The notes beneath the pieces were generated by a model that was not told the DNA's origin, did no database searches, and saw only the letters and a program-made list of their open reading frames with translations. The translations under genes and the position numbers were made by a program. From the NCBI GenBank assembly GCA_021399445.1, contig JAJTUQ010000019.1, positions 62,001 through 126,000 of the forward strand: DNA of 64,000 nucleotides. Direction: 5' to 3'. This DNA is from Xylogone sp. PMI_703. Its lineage: Eukaryota; Ascomycota; Leotiomycetes. Positions 12,363 through 24,958 of this stretch are shown here, one piece after another. Within the stretch, counting starts at the first letter, position 1; every line of letters starts with the position of its first letter.

Positions 12363-14301
12363 ATGTCGTGGGAGAAGATCGCCGCCGATAAAGCAGCTCG
12401 CATTGCAGCATCTATCCCTGAAGAATGGCGTATCAAATCCCAAGTGACCTCAGATTCGGTGATGGATTACCCCAAGAAAAGCGGGATAATGTCCCCCGAA
12501 GAGCTCAGCATCACTGAGTCCAGCGCCACGGACCTAGTAGCTCAACTCGCGGCGGGGAAGGTCAGCTCCGTCGTCGTTACTACTGCTTTTTGCAAGAGGG
12601 CCGCCCTAGCCCATCAATTGGTGCGTATACGAATGCTGGTTGAGGTTCTTGGAGCTACTGACCATGAGCAAGACTAATTGTGCACTCGAATTCTTCCCTG
12701 AGATGGCACTGGCACGTGCTAAAGAGCTCGATGACCATCTACAGAAGACTGGAAAGGTTGTTGGACCGTTACACGGACTTCCCATCTCGCTGAAAGACCA
12801 ATTCCGGATCAAAGGACTAGAAACATCTATGGGGTATGTTGGATGGATAGGGAAGTATGACACCAAGAATTCTGTTCTCGTAGATTTACTACTCAAAGCG
12901 GGAGCCGTTTTCTACGTTAAGACCAGTGTCCCGCAGAGCCTCATGGTCTGTGAGACCGTCAACAACATTATTGGCCGCACAGTCAATCCTCGTGAGTGTT
13001 CCTTGCATTTTATATATTTGACTTAGAACTAAATAAACTGACAGGCAACAAAAATTGGTCGTGTGGAGGGTCTTCTGGTGGTGAGGGAGCTATGGTGGGT
13101 TTTCGAGGAGGGATAATTGGAGTTGGTACCGATATAGGCTAGTTCTAGTCCGTCATACTGTTGTGCTAAAGTGTCTGATAATTATAGGTGGCTCTATTCG
13201 TGTTCCATCGGCATTTAATTTCTTGTATGGCCTGAGACCAAGCCACGGAAGATTACCATATGGCGCAATGGCAAACTCCATGGAAGGCCAGGAAACGGTG
13301 CATAGTGTTTGTGGTCCTATTACACACTCCGTACAAGGTATGAACCATGAATATATTCTGGCGCCGTCTAACTTAGGATCTAGATATGAAGCTTTTTGTC
13401 AAGTCCGTGCTCCAAGAGCAGCCATGGAAGTACGACTCAAAGGTTATACCGATGCCATGGAGGCAAGCAGAGCAAGATGCCATTACATCCAAGCTGAGTT
13501 CAGATGGCCTTACTCTCGGCTATTATAACTGCGATGGCAATGCAGGTTAATCGATTACTTTGTAAGAATTAGAAATTGCTAACCTATATCCAGGTCCTTC
13601 CACACCCTCCAATCTTACGAGGCATCCAGACAGTTGTGGATACGATGAAGAAAGCTGGCCATACGGTAGTTTCTTGGAAGCCTTATAAGCACGACTTTGC
13701 GGTTGATCTCATAAATCAAATCTATGCTGGTGATGGGGGAGCCGATATATTTGAAGCTCTTAAAATCTCTGGCGAGCCCGCTATTCCAAATATTGATGAC
13801 CTGGTCAATCCATCTATCAAGGCTGTTAATATGAATCAACTATGGGACGCACAATTGAAGAAATGGAATTTTCAGTGTGAATATCTGGAACAGTTTCGCC
13901 TGGTAGAAGAGGAGCTCGGAAGGGAAATCGATGCGATTATTGCTCCAATTACCCCAACAGCTGCTATACGGCACAATCAGTTCAAGTACTACGGATATGC
14001 TAGTGCTATCAACTTACTGGATTTCACTAGTGTTGTTGTACCCGTCACCTGGGCGGACAAGAACGTTGATAAAAAGCAAGAAGGATATACCCCGATGAAT
14101 GAAATTGATAAACTTGTTCAGTCAGAGTGTGAGTATTGTCAGGCTAAAGCTGTATTACTAGTAGTAACTGTTATAGATGATCCTGATGCTTATCATAATG
14201 CACCCGTGGCTGTTCAAATCGTTGGGCGTCGTCTAACCGAAGAAAGAGTTATTGCTATTGCTGCAGAAATTGGAAGACTCCTCGGGAATGAAACCGTGTG
14301 A
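12363..14301 (+). CDS. Amidase (amidase-signature family)
   Basis: Seven exons by eye: 12363-12620, 12673-12991, 13045-13137, 13188-13337, 13384-13541, 13594-14128, 14177-14301; 545 residues, the usual length for fungal acetamidase-like enzymes. These hydrolyse amides to acid plus ammonia. The Ser-cisSer-Lys triad is complete: Lys127 (PISLKDQ), Ser202 (CGGSSGGE) and nucleophile Ser226 (GTDIGGSIR). The 75- and 24-residue spacings equal those in the family's reference enzyme FAAH. Two introns must use GC instead of GT at the donor (13138 GCTAGT, 13542 GCAGGT) to keep the signature motif and the frame; the other four are GT..AG. The last intron (48 nt) leaves frame open if retained. The gene looks intact. 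A role in nitrogen use or in amide-bond tailoring is possible; no direct link to the NRPS is visible. Confidence 0.87.
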
Positions 14302-16271
14302 TTGATGGAATACATTATCTGGAGGTTTAAAAGTACAAGGATTGGATAAGGTCTTGGCGGACAGGGGAAATGAGGATTCAATAATTTGATAGCTTCTCAA
14401 TGCTCCATACGCGTTGCATTGTACTAGTCCTAGTATAACTGCCCGCTTAATAGTACATAGACTGGCTGATGATTACAAGACTATCACTGTTTGTAGTAGC
14501 TCTATTTGTAGACGCATTAATCCTATTAGCGGTATTCATGGTAAACCTCGACACAAGTCGATTCTATCTGCTTTCATAACAACAAATTGACCACCTGTGG
14601 AATCCATGCTGATGGAATAAAGTTACTGATTTAAACAGGAATATGGAAACTGTTAATATGAGATTAAATCAATTCGCTCTTACATGAAACAGAAGTAACG
14701 GAGCATACTAGTGATTGGAGTAAAGCCACTGACGATATGCCCAGTAGGCACGATCTGGATAAGGTTTCCAGGCAGGACAAGAAGAATTACTGATTATGCC
14801 GTGTCGGAGTTTACCTCAGTCATAACTGCATGCTACGCCGTATAGCCAATAAACCTTCTCATATCCCTTCCAAGTGATGTACCGTCTTCTGCATCATATG
14901 GGGAGATCCTGATGCCTCGCTGTTTGAAGATGGTAACTTAGGAGAGCTATATTAAATATGCTCCCACTTCTAGATCGCATGATATTGCAGACTACAGAAG
15001 TCCTCTCTGTAGTGATAATATTGTCATGCAAAGTGGAAAACGTAGCTGAAATTGCCTCGTTCTATAGTTTTCATTTGCAATACAGATACCGAAGAAAGGA
15101 ATCGACAGCAGAAGTATATAAGCAACATACATTTTTAAATGATGTTATGCTGAAAGCGGACATCATGCTCGGTGGAGATATTCCCCTTTCGACTTCTCAT
15201 GGCAGCGTTCGAATTTCATCTTACTGCGACGTTACCACTCAATCTAGGCCGTTTACCACTAGGTAGGAAGGCGCACATGTAATGTAAGCTCGGGAGAACT
15301 AAGCCATGTCCTGTAGGAATACGTAAAACTATCTTTTCTAATTGATTTAGTAAATGCATATAGAAAATGAATGATCTACTCTCGAGAGATGACTCTTCTC
15401 GTAAGTCGGCTAATTTTTGTTACGTTATGGCAACCGTGAAATATTAGTGAAATTCATGCAAACCGTGTGACCTTCAAATTCTAAAGGCAATTACAAAACA
15501 ATGTGTTCGATAATATTATTATAAATTATATCCCAGCATTGATGCGTACTCTAAAAAGTAATATCGAGTTACTGGCTGCTTTGGTTATCCAGTTTCAATC
15601 TGACATGGGCCAAGACTTGCAATTACTTGATTAAGTTTACATATCATGCACTGCCCCAATAATCTACGTTCTATGTATCTTAGACCCTGTAAGTCTCCGC
15701 AGAACATTATTATAATGACAAATAGATTTGAAATGCTTGTATCGTAGAGCTAGAAACCGGCAATGCCGAAGATGACGAGTCCTGCATGGAGATGTAGCAT
15801 GGTCGGATAAACTGAATAAGCTGATTCAGGGGCGTGTCAATAGAATGCGCAAATTAAATCACCAGGCGCGGTCTAGCACAATCTCATTAGACCTTTATAC
15901 CTTGATTCTTTTTAAAATAGAAAGCTTACGTGGTCTATTTGCCCTGATTCTGGATCTGTGTTAGAAGTTGCGAATGTTCTTTCTAGACTTTATGTCAGTT
16001 TGAGCTAGGAACCAGGGGTTCACTTATTTGAGACAGTGGAAGGAGTCTAAACAAATTGCTCTTAACCTTCGGGGTTACCATATTATATGTGTACAATAAG
16101 GGCAGTTCTAGTGTCAAATTTGTGACCTTTTAACGTATTGTGCTTACCATGCTACTCTACAACATGCTATTATACAACATAATAGATCGCATTATGCTGA
16201 CTAATGACTCGAGCATACTGTAAGAGGATAGAATAATTATTCCTTATCTGGCCCGTAGTATCGCTGTGGAA
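14302..16271. other. Intergenic, no gene recognised
   Basis: AT-rich 2-kb stretch between the 3' ends of the amidase and the minus-strand C6 regulator. No domain-bearing frame, RNA gene or inverted repeat was found by eye. Confidence 0.5.
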
Positions 16272-17962
16272 TCATTCTGACATCGTGATTGGACTCTCAG
16301 TACATAGTTCTTCCAATAGTTGACACAAGCGACAAAATCGCAAGGCTCCTAATTTGAACATATGAATCTCATCACGTCTCAAAGACATAATGATGGGTCC
16401 TGCTTTTGCAAGAAACCAAGCCTTTTCTTCACGAGCAGCCGCTGCACCTGTAAGGCATAACCAGATATAAATTTCTCGATTCATCATGAACGATACGTAA
16501 TCTGTAACTTGGTGGAGACAATACCGGAGTCGGTGTACTAGCTTTTGGTTGTAATTTGATGTGAATGGAATGGCTCGTCTTATTGACTTCAAATGGATCT
16601 CTGCTGCACAGAGGCCTGCAAGGTACAAATAATTCCCCTCTATCAAATTTTCAGAAAGTATTATATCTGTGTTGTTCTCTGGAACTCTGTTTTGTGCTCT
16701 TTTCGAAGCCCCGGTTGGAGAGATGGCTGCAGTTGTACCGTCAGCCTCCAACTGTTGAGATTCAAATTGTAGGGTTGTTGTATGGACTAGAGAGAGAAGC
16801 TGAAGTAAGAATGGTGGTATCCTATGGGATATCAACTCATATTTAGCTCTATTCAATATTATGGAGGCAAGTGTTATGGGAGCTTCAGGAAGCACGATTG
16901 AGGTAAAGTCGGAAAAAGAAGGCATTGAGGTGGTAATAATGGCGTATCCGATGTCCATCCTGAAAAGCTTAGTGTTAGTAGTGGAGAGGCACTTTTGGCA
17001 TCAGCAATTCAGTTTCTAGCGTCTTACAACGTGATTAGATGGGCTAGAAAACCATCAAAACCCAACTTGGATAGACCGCCTCTTGTTCTCACCATCTGTT
17101 GTAGCCCGGTTTTATGAATTTCTGCTTCATGTATACGAGCATTTAATGCCTTAGATGTAATTAATACCAGCTCCTTTGTAAGTTCTCCTACTGAGATATT
17201 GCTAACTTACCTCATAGTACCAGAGCAGTGTTGTTGACGCTATTGCACTCAAGGGTAATACTTTGCTTGATGCAATCCTGTCGATTAATAGTCTCGTCGT
17301 GCAGCACCGGTGATGATGCGTTAGTGGATTATCAAACTCATTGCGAAGCACGCCTATACGTGAAGATGATGCAAATAACACCGCATGGAACATACAGGGA
17401 TCTGAAAATGCCGCCTGTGTCCATGAAGCTCGTCTAGACACGCCATCGTCAGGAGAGGGTGTTGGGAAGTATACCTCCCAATCTGTACAGAACAAGTTAG
17501 GCGAGCAATGCTGAATATATATTAACCAAGAGTACTACATGTATCGGATGGAAACGAAGAATGTTTGCTACGAACAGTGTTGAAGAAGAAATGGTATATA
17601 CCAGGATGATGGTATTGGATATCGAGTGGGTAAGTCGGTGCTTAGATGGCTTGTTGTTGGAATATACGGACATGTTGAGTTATTTTCGATTATATCTGTC
17701 AGAGCTCCCACCCGTGCCCGAAGCTCGTAGAGCTCCATTTGAACCTTGTGTTCGTCATAAAGACACCTATAGGCCTTCCTTTACCCATGAGATTAGTAAC
17801 TAAAGCGCCAAGAGAGATATTGAAAGATGGGTGCATTTTCATTTTGGGAGACTGGACTCACTTGATGCAGGTTGTGCAAGAAGGAAGTAGTCTGTCACAC
17901 CTCTTCTTTCTCATTCTGCACGACTCACATGCTCTAATAGCGAGTCTCTTATTTTTCGACAT
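16272..17962 (-). CDS. Zn2Cys6 transcription factor (Fungal_trans_2 type)
   Basis: Six-Cys binuclear zinc regulator of about 468 residues. Exons: 17962-17862, 17778-17576, 17482-17211, 17170-17028, 16959-16272. The first exon gives CESCRMRKKRCD and CTTC. The acceptor at 17779 adds KKAYRC, making the canonical CX2CX6CX6CX2CX6C zinc cluster; a tempting later acceptor at 17767 would leave the last two Cys only two residues apart. A short heptad-like linker follows (HKVQMELYELRARV). The effector region has DPCMFHAVLFASSSRI and GLQQMVRTRGGLSKLG, typical of the Fungal_trans_2/DUF3468 family. The intron at 17171-17210 is only about 40 bp, with two adjacent in-frame acceptors (AAGGAG), so one residue is uncertain. 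It is transcribed divergently from another C6 factor at 18661. Target genes are unknown. Confidence 0.8.
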
Positions 17963-18660
17963 AATCTTGCCACGTTGATATTAAATGCGAGGTACGAATG
18001 ATTGAAGTAAGATAGTTCGATGTCTCCAAAACGGATTACGAACTGCACACATCTTTGGTATTGGAATACTGTTATAGGAAGCCCTAGTTCTATTTCGTAT
18101 CAACATCCAACGATGACTAATAATCATATCAAATGCCATAGTAAGCTTAGGCTTTGTCGGAGGACTTGATCGCTTATTGAGGCCTATCTGGTCGTCCTCG
18201 GTCGTCATACAGTATGGATAAGATTTACCGGTACGCCGTCAGGAGGGAGCGCCACAAGGACAGCGCCTCCACTGCACTTACAACCCCAGACATTAGTCTC
18301 GTTTTCGTGTGAGATTTTAGTGCACTTGAAAGGGTTTCGCGCAGCCTACAAACACCAACGGAATCTCCTGCTCCCCGTTTTAAGTTTGCTGGGAGGTCGG
18401 CCTAGGCTACATATTGATGATTCTTTTCAGCCACCACTGCTCGTAATTATACGGCGTGCGGTTATGATACTATGCTTAATTACGGCTGACTGTGTTCCTT
18501 CCCACAATCGTTCATTTAGGGCTTAGCTCAAAGCGCTGATGACACTGTATTGTCTGTACAGACACTTCGGCTGAGGGACTTTTGCTGCTTCCTAGAATCC
18601 TGCAGTACGTGTCTCGAGTCTCACACTTAAACCGCACTATTATTGAAAAATACCAATACC
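17963..18660. promoter_or_regulatory. Divergent promoter region between two Zn2Cys6 regulators
   Basis: About 700 bp separating start codons of two oppositely oriented C6 factors. No coding sequence was supported here. Both promoters must lie in it; I did not identify a specific operator. Confidence 0.5.
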
Positions 18661-20170
18661 ATGCCTAATCCGAGTACAATACTACGACTTAGCCATGTCA
18701 AATCAAAAGCCGGCTGTTATCCCTGTAAGATGCGCAGAGTGAAATGTGACGAGTTTAGGCCTAATTGGTGAGCTAAAGCTGCATATCAATGAGAAGCGTA
18801 GCAAATACTAACCCCTTCATAGCTTGAGATGCACTAATAGAGGTGACGTCTGTGAGTATAAGCAGATCCATGATAGGCCAGTAAGTAGCTGTGACCTTAT
18901 CCCGGATTTGGTGTGGCCAGCAATGATCGATGAGGCGTGCGGGACGTGGAAGACCACTGGTGAGCCGCCATTTCCCCATCTGACTCTGATGCGATCTCTG
19001 GCATGGCATCAATTCGACCTGAAAGAGCTCAGGTATCTCTACTATCACCTAGCTATGGCATCTATACTGCAGTTGAGTGGTATGTCTAGCTATTGCCACT
19101 GGTGGACAGAGTTTTCAACGTCAGTGCTCCTCCACATGCCGAAGCCTTGAACATTGATTGCTAACTTGGGATTGTCGATATAAGTTTTGTCAAAATTGCC
19201 ATAGAATTTAAACCTGCCGCATTCGCTCTGGTTGCGCTATCAGCGGAGCGTATGGCTGCTATAACAAAGCACTCAAGAGCTTACGTCGACGCAGCGCGCT
19301 ATCGAATCCAAGCCGCCAGAACTCTGAACGATGCTTTGGCTTCCTTTTCTAGGGAAAGCGCCAATGCTATATTATGTACAGGCATTTTGCTTGCACATCA
19401 ACAAAATGACTGGTAACTTATCTGGTTGGACTTCAAAGACGCTCTCTAACGAAAAGGCATTTAGGCGGTCCTGGAGGGCAGCTATCTTAGGCGTGGTATC
19501 GGTATAATATCTTCATTTTTGAACATTGGTACGGGATGATAACTTTTTATAGATACTCAATAATATGGATCAGTGGATCGATGAATCCATCTTTGCTCGA
19601 TACTTTACGACTCCTAGAGCAGCGTTGATCGATGGTTATCCCCAAGCTGAAAGCCTGTTAGGACTTCAGAAGCCAATAAAGCGGTTTGGCAGTTTGGAGA
19701 CACTCCTATCCCATGGACTCTCCTCGCTAAATCAGCTATCAACATGTACAAAGGAGAGGCCTAATATTGCGGTTCTTGTACGTCGGCTAAGAGATGTGAT
19801 GCGGATTATATACAACAACCCTCTCGGAGTGCCACAGGAGGAACAATGGCGATTGATATTTCCATTTGCTTTCTCGCAAATGGAGCCTGTTTCGCCGACA
19901 GAGGTTCGGACTGGGGATACACTTCTTGCAATTGTTCTGGCACATCGGTATGCAATCTTTGTCGCTGTGTGTTTAGCATTGCAATCGATCAACCTGGGGA
20001 GCATCATATATATACGAGTAAGATCGGTCGTTGCCGTATGGGGCTTGCTGGAGAATATTCCCTATTACTACTGCGCTCAATGTGGTATCGGACATTCAAT
20101 AGAAGAGCTCATGAAATTCCCCCTGTCAGCAGTAGAACAATATATAAAACACAGTGAAGCGATCCCCTAG
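18661..20170 (+). CDS. Zn2Cys6 transcription factor (Upc2-like architecture)
   Basis: Five exons: 18661-18767, 18823-19119, 19185-19412, 19465-19501, 19553-20170; 428 residues. The zinc cluster GCYPCKMRRVKCDEFRPNC..LRCTNRGDVCEY is split by the first intron, whose removal recreates the fourth Cys codon. The rest is a helical effector domain: LYYHLAMASILQLSG, FKPAAFALVALSAERMAA, and near the C-terminus GDTLLAIVLAHRYAIF. This order is typical of fungal regulators annotated as sterol-uptake-control-like (Upc2-type). Exon 4 is 37 nt. Frame is maintained through all junctions, so the gene appears intact. It is divergent from the C6 gene at 17962. Pathway unknown. Confidence 0.82.
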
Positions 20171-21190
<1,020 letters not shown>

Positions 21191-22398
21191 GGTGCAACGA
21201 GGGATCATTCAGAAGAAGCAGGTAAGATATACGAATAGAGAGTCATACAGGGGATTTGTGAGTATCAGCACTATTATACATAAGCGTTCGCGATTCGCAG
21301 ATTCGGCAGCCCCTATTTGAAATCAAATTAGCATTGATGAGACGCCAGCACGCCGCCCAGGACGGAAGAGACCATGGAAAGACCGAGCTCCTGCCGGTAT
21401 GAGCGCCGGTATTGGCAGAGAAACAGTCTGTCCTCTGATTGCGGTGGAAGCGGCGCTAGCTGGTCTACGCAGCCCTAACTTGTGCGAGTATCCTGTTTAT
21501 CCAATCTCGGGGTTTTCACACGCCTTACATCCAGACCATGCTTCAGACTCTCTCACTGTTTCATTCTAATGCGCAAACGTTTACTCAAATGCTAACGAAG
21601 CCGATAATAAATAATTGAAGACAAAAAATCTTCTTTTGGCAAATTACTTAAAGAAAATAATCGGCTTTATCAGTTGAACGGCCAAGAAATCACATCATCC
21701 TATATCAACGCTTAAAAAATCCGCAAGCACTGTGAAGGCCTCTGGAATGGAGTAATTCACGTTTAGCGTCCAAGTTTAGTAGTAGTAGTTGTTGTTTTAG
21801 CTAGCTAATCAATTCAACTGTTCAGTCCCAAAGCTGTGGCGAAAGTGCGCAGTTGCAGGGATTGGAAAAGCTCGGTCGGCTGACTTGTCAAAATAGAATA
21901 TCCAAACTAGTAAGTTTTTAAAGAATTGTTAGGGGTACCACGCACCAGAAAAGGAATAATGCTGATACGTATCGGCGTTAGGTAATTAATGGCTACCTGC
22001 GTTGAGGTCGGAGTAAGCAGAATGGTTGTGAGTTAGTTAACTCAACTAACGTAACTAATCTGCTAGAGTAATGTAATTAAGGAGCTGAAAATTATAAAGT
22101 GGTTTGAAATGCAGAAGTAAGTCTGCTTAGGTTAGCACAGTTATTCTCAAGTGTCTCAGTCTGGTAAAGCATGCGAGGGCTTTGACACAAATACACGATA
22201 TTTGTCAGAGGTTATGGCGCAGTGGTTAGGCTACTCCACATATAAATTGTATGGTACAGAGACTCTATTCGTTGCTAGTCTTGATGATGTACAGTACATA
22301 GGGGTAAACCGGTAAAACTCTTCTCTTTTACCGACCGTTAGCTTCTACAGCTATGATTGGCCAACGCCAATTACGTAAGCAATATCTCTGACAATAGT
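21191..22398. other. Intergenic, no gene recognised
   Basis: 1.2 kb of AT-rich sequence between the OYE relic and the MITE. No supported gene. At 22200 a TGGCGCAGTGG string resembles a pol III A-box, but no matching B-box or cloverleaf follows. Confidence 0.45.
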
Positions 22399-22400
22399 TA

Positions 22401-22827
22401 ACGTATTTCCCTGTTAGCCGGGCCACCCTATTAGACGGGCCACCGAAATTTACCGCAAAATCGAGGAAATCCAACCCTTGATATCTCAACAAACATGGAA
22501 TTATGAAAGATAATATCTTGCCAATTTATTAATTATTAGAATTAAACCTTGAATATCCGGTTATTTTGTTTTTGAAACGTTTGTAATGTAGTTGACTTAC
22601 AATTTGGACCTGTAATTCAAGGTCATTTTATTGCAGAACATAAACCACAGATACTGACTGTGTCAAAATTTGTATACATATCAATTATCAACTAAATATA
22701 TGAATAACAAAATTTGATCAAATATGGTTCCGTGGTTGTTGAGATATTACGGATTGGATTTCCTCGATTTTGCGGTAAATTTCGGTGGCCCGTCTAATAG
22801 GGTGGCCCGGCTAACAGGGAAATACGT
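22401..22827. mobile_element. MITE with 74-bp perfect terminal inverted repeats and TA duplication
   Basis: A 427-bp non-coding element. Bases 22401-22474 are the exact reverse complement of 22754-22827, starting ACGTATTTCCCTGTTAGCC. Weaker symmetry continues inward for about 30 more bases. The element is bounded by TA on both sides (22399-22400 and 22828-22829), the target duplication of the Tc1/mariner/Pogo superfamily. Each arm contains two GGGCCACC units about 20 bp apart. The centre is AT-rich with no open frame. The perfect arms suggest recent insertion, or maintenance of the palindrome. Confidence 0.9.
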
Positions 22828-22829
22828 TA

Positions 22830-23348
22830 TTGGTAGTTAACTTTAAGTCAGGTGATACTTAATTAGTCAGCAGTCAAATATCGTGTGCTAGACCCTTACA
22901 GCCACTTTACGCTGTAAAATAACCTTGCATCATCCGGCCGATAAGTGGGATTTAGACAAGCTTTCCAGCATAACTGTCACACGCAAGAGAGGGATTTCCT
23001 ATATAGTGGCTGACGACTATGAGGAAGGAGGATGAGACCCCTATGACTTCATGAGGGTTTCTACATGCAGCTCACGCTGAGGAGTATAGTTGGCAGTTAT
23101 TGTGGCGGGGGTTTCCTCATACGAAGTACTTGTATGTTCTGTAACTTGCGTGATGTAGGCAACAGCGAACCACAGATATGAAAGTAGTCACACACTTTTA
23201 CAGTAGCTAGCCCCTGCCACGCCGGTTCAGATACGTACGGGTTCATAGCTTCACCTAGGAACGCAGCTGTCCAATCGTAGAGAAGAGATAGGTGCGTTGC
23301 AAGGGATTAGTGCTATCCTAAGAAAGTATCAAGCAACCTTGGAGGCTT
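22830..23348. other. Intergenic, no gene recognised
   Basis: About 520 bp between the MITE and the stop codon of the bZIP gene. No supported feature. Confidence 0.5.
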
Positions 23349-24344
23349 CTAGCACTTTTTCGATCCAAGCTGTTTCTCGCCTCTCATTGACCGCCAGAAG
23401 TTCGTCGACTCAATGATCTCTGAACAGTCCCAAACTAGCCAACGGTACTTTTCTAAGAACAGAAAGCTCGCCTCCCAACCACGGGGGTCAGAGGAGTCGC
23501 CCCAAACAATGAGATATGGCGCATCAGACCCGTTATCGTCAACTTCCAGCAGATCTTGACAGAGCTCATCCTCGTCCAATAAGCCTGCATTAATAGCCAG
23601 GAGAATCTTGTCCCGCGTGAGTGGGAAGGGAATTAGATCGAGCCAGGCGCTATGTTGCACTGAACGCTGTACCGGCGACGGCTGCAGATGTTTCGGCCAA
23701 GATGGGATGGTTATCGGCTGCGGTCCCTCACGCGGAAATATTGAGGCTGCCCCGTCCGAACAGATGTAGCTTGGTGGGAGACCCAAGAACTCGGCATTGC
23801 GAGTGAACGCATTCAGAACATTAAGCTTGATAAGCAAGTGGAGCTGAGCGGGTCGGGCTATCCCAAGGGTGTAGCTCGCATATGCGTCCCTGGCTATTCC
23901 AAGCATCTTTGCCTGATCTTGGGGCGATTGCAACATCTTGTAGCCGTGTTGGGTAATTAAAAAGGTAGTGAGCTCATTACAGACTTGGTCCTTTTCTGCT
24001 TTGCTGGTCCCTGCATGAGAAGTACCGCCACTGGCTGTTAGAAGCTTCTGGTATGCAGCGGCTGGCTTCCTCCGCTCGGTCTCCATGCTCCTCCTTTGAC
24101 CTAGAAGCTAAGTTAGAATCCTCTGAGCTCGATTTCAACGAAGAGTGAGAGCCAAGCACTGACGATATGCCCTTTGATTCAGTCGGTTCTGGAGCTTTCT
24201 TCTCTGGGCGGCACTCGTGACACCCGTCCAATCATCGTCTGTGCATCTGACATGGCGCTGCTGGGGCATAACCGCCACTGATAGGAGTTGGGGAACCAAA
24301 GCATCTTCTGCAGACTCCGTGGTGCTTGTAGAAGAATACTCCAT
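23349..24344 (-). CDS. bZIP transcription factor with DUF3425 domain
   Basis: Two exons, 24344-24164 and 24100-23349, with a 63-bp intron (GTCAGT..CTTCTAG); 310 residues. The intron interrupts the basic region; splicing gives RRKLQNRLNQRAYRQRRS, a clear bZIP basic DNA-binding motif preceded by DDDWTGV. The C-terminal 200 residues match the fungal DUF3425 domain found after such basic regions: LLIKLNVLNAFTRNAEFLG, HSAWLDLIPFP, and a terminal WGDSSDPRGWEASFLFLEKY with WDCSEII. The leucine zipper is short or absent, as is usual for this group. An upstream in-frame ATG at 24407 would add 21 residues; I prefer 24344 because the extra leader is hydrophobic and unlike the family. Such genes often sit near secondary-metabolite loci, but no target is evident. 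Confidence 0.82.
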
Positions 24345-24958
24345 CGGGATCAACAGCACTGTGCCTCTTGGTTTGAGCAGAAGGCAGAGCTGTGACCTGC
24401 TTACCACTGCGAGCTTCGATGTGGGTTTTATGCCCGCCTACTGCGCCGCAATCATAGACCCATGATCTTAGGACAAGCGCCCGCCACCCTACTACTGTAC
24501 AGTATTGTGCCCACCTTTCTACGAAGTCATCGTTGGTCCTCAGACTCGCGCATTACCTGGCTTTAGTTACTTCGAGTGACCACCCCGGCTCGGTTTCCAC
24601 ACACCGCGGATAAGCAGGCTGCATTAGCGCGAACGCCAGCTACATTTAACGCTCTTGCTCGGACAAAATGTCCCGCCCGAACTGTACAGTAGCGATTTAC
24701 CTCTACGGAGGTACACGAAAGTAAATCATTATGGTAAGTGGATGGTAAGTGGATGCAAAAGATGTGTGTTATGACTCACGCAAATATGGCCAGGGAAGAC
24801 ATCGACATAGCGTCTGATCAGTTGGTTCTCCGTTTGGAAGGCCACAAGACCATGGCGAGAAACTTATTTATATCCGACATCATTCCAATCATTATACTGG
24901 AGTTGTAATTTCTTTGTTAAAGAGTCAGGAGCGAGAACTAGGAGGATTATTAATCTGA
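24345..24958. promoter_or_regulatory. Divergent promoter region, bZIP gene / alcohol dehydrogenase
   Basis: About 610 bp between two divergent start codons. It contains two TGTACAGTA palindrome copies (24495, 24682) and a 12-bp tandem duplication (ATGGTAAGTGG type) at 24730-24755. No coding sequence was found. Confidence 0.5.

Noticed and set aside
13338..13593. Apparent frameshifts and stops in the middle of the amidase
   Set aside because: Using the acceptor at 13383 and a GC donor at 13542 restores a continuous, conserved protein; no pseudogene call is needed.
22196..22260. tRNA- or SINE-like start (TGGCGCAGTGGTTAG, pol III A-box pattern)
   Set aside because: No B-box, cloverleaf or repeat copy could be seen downstream.
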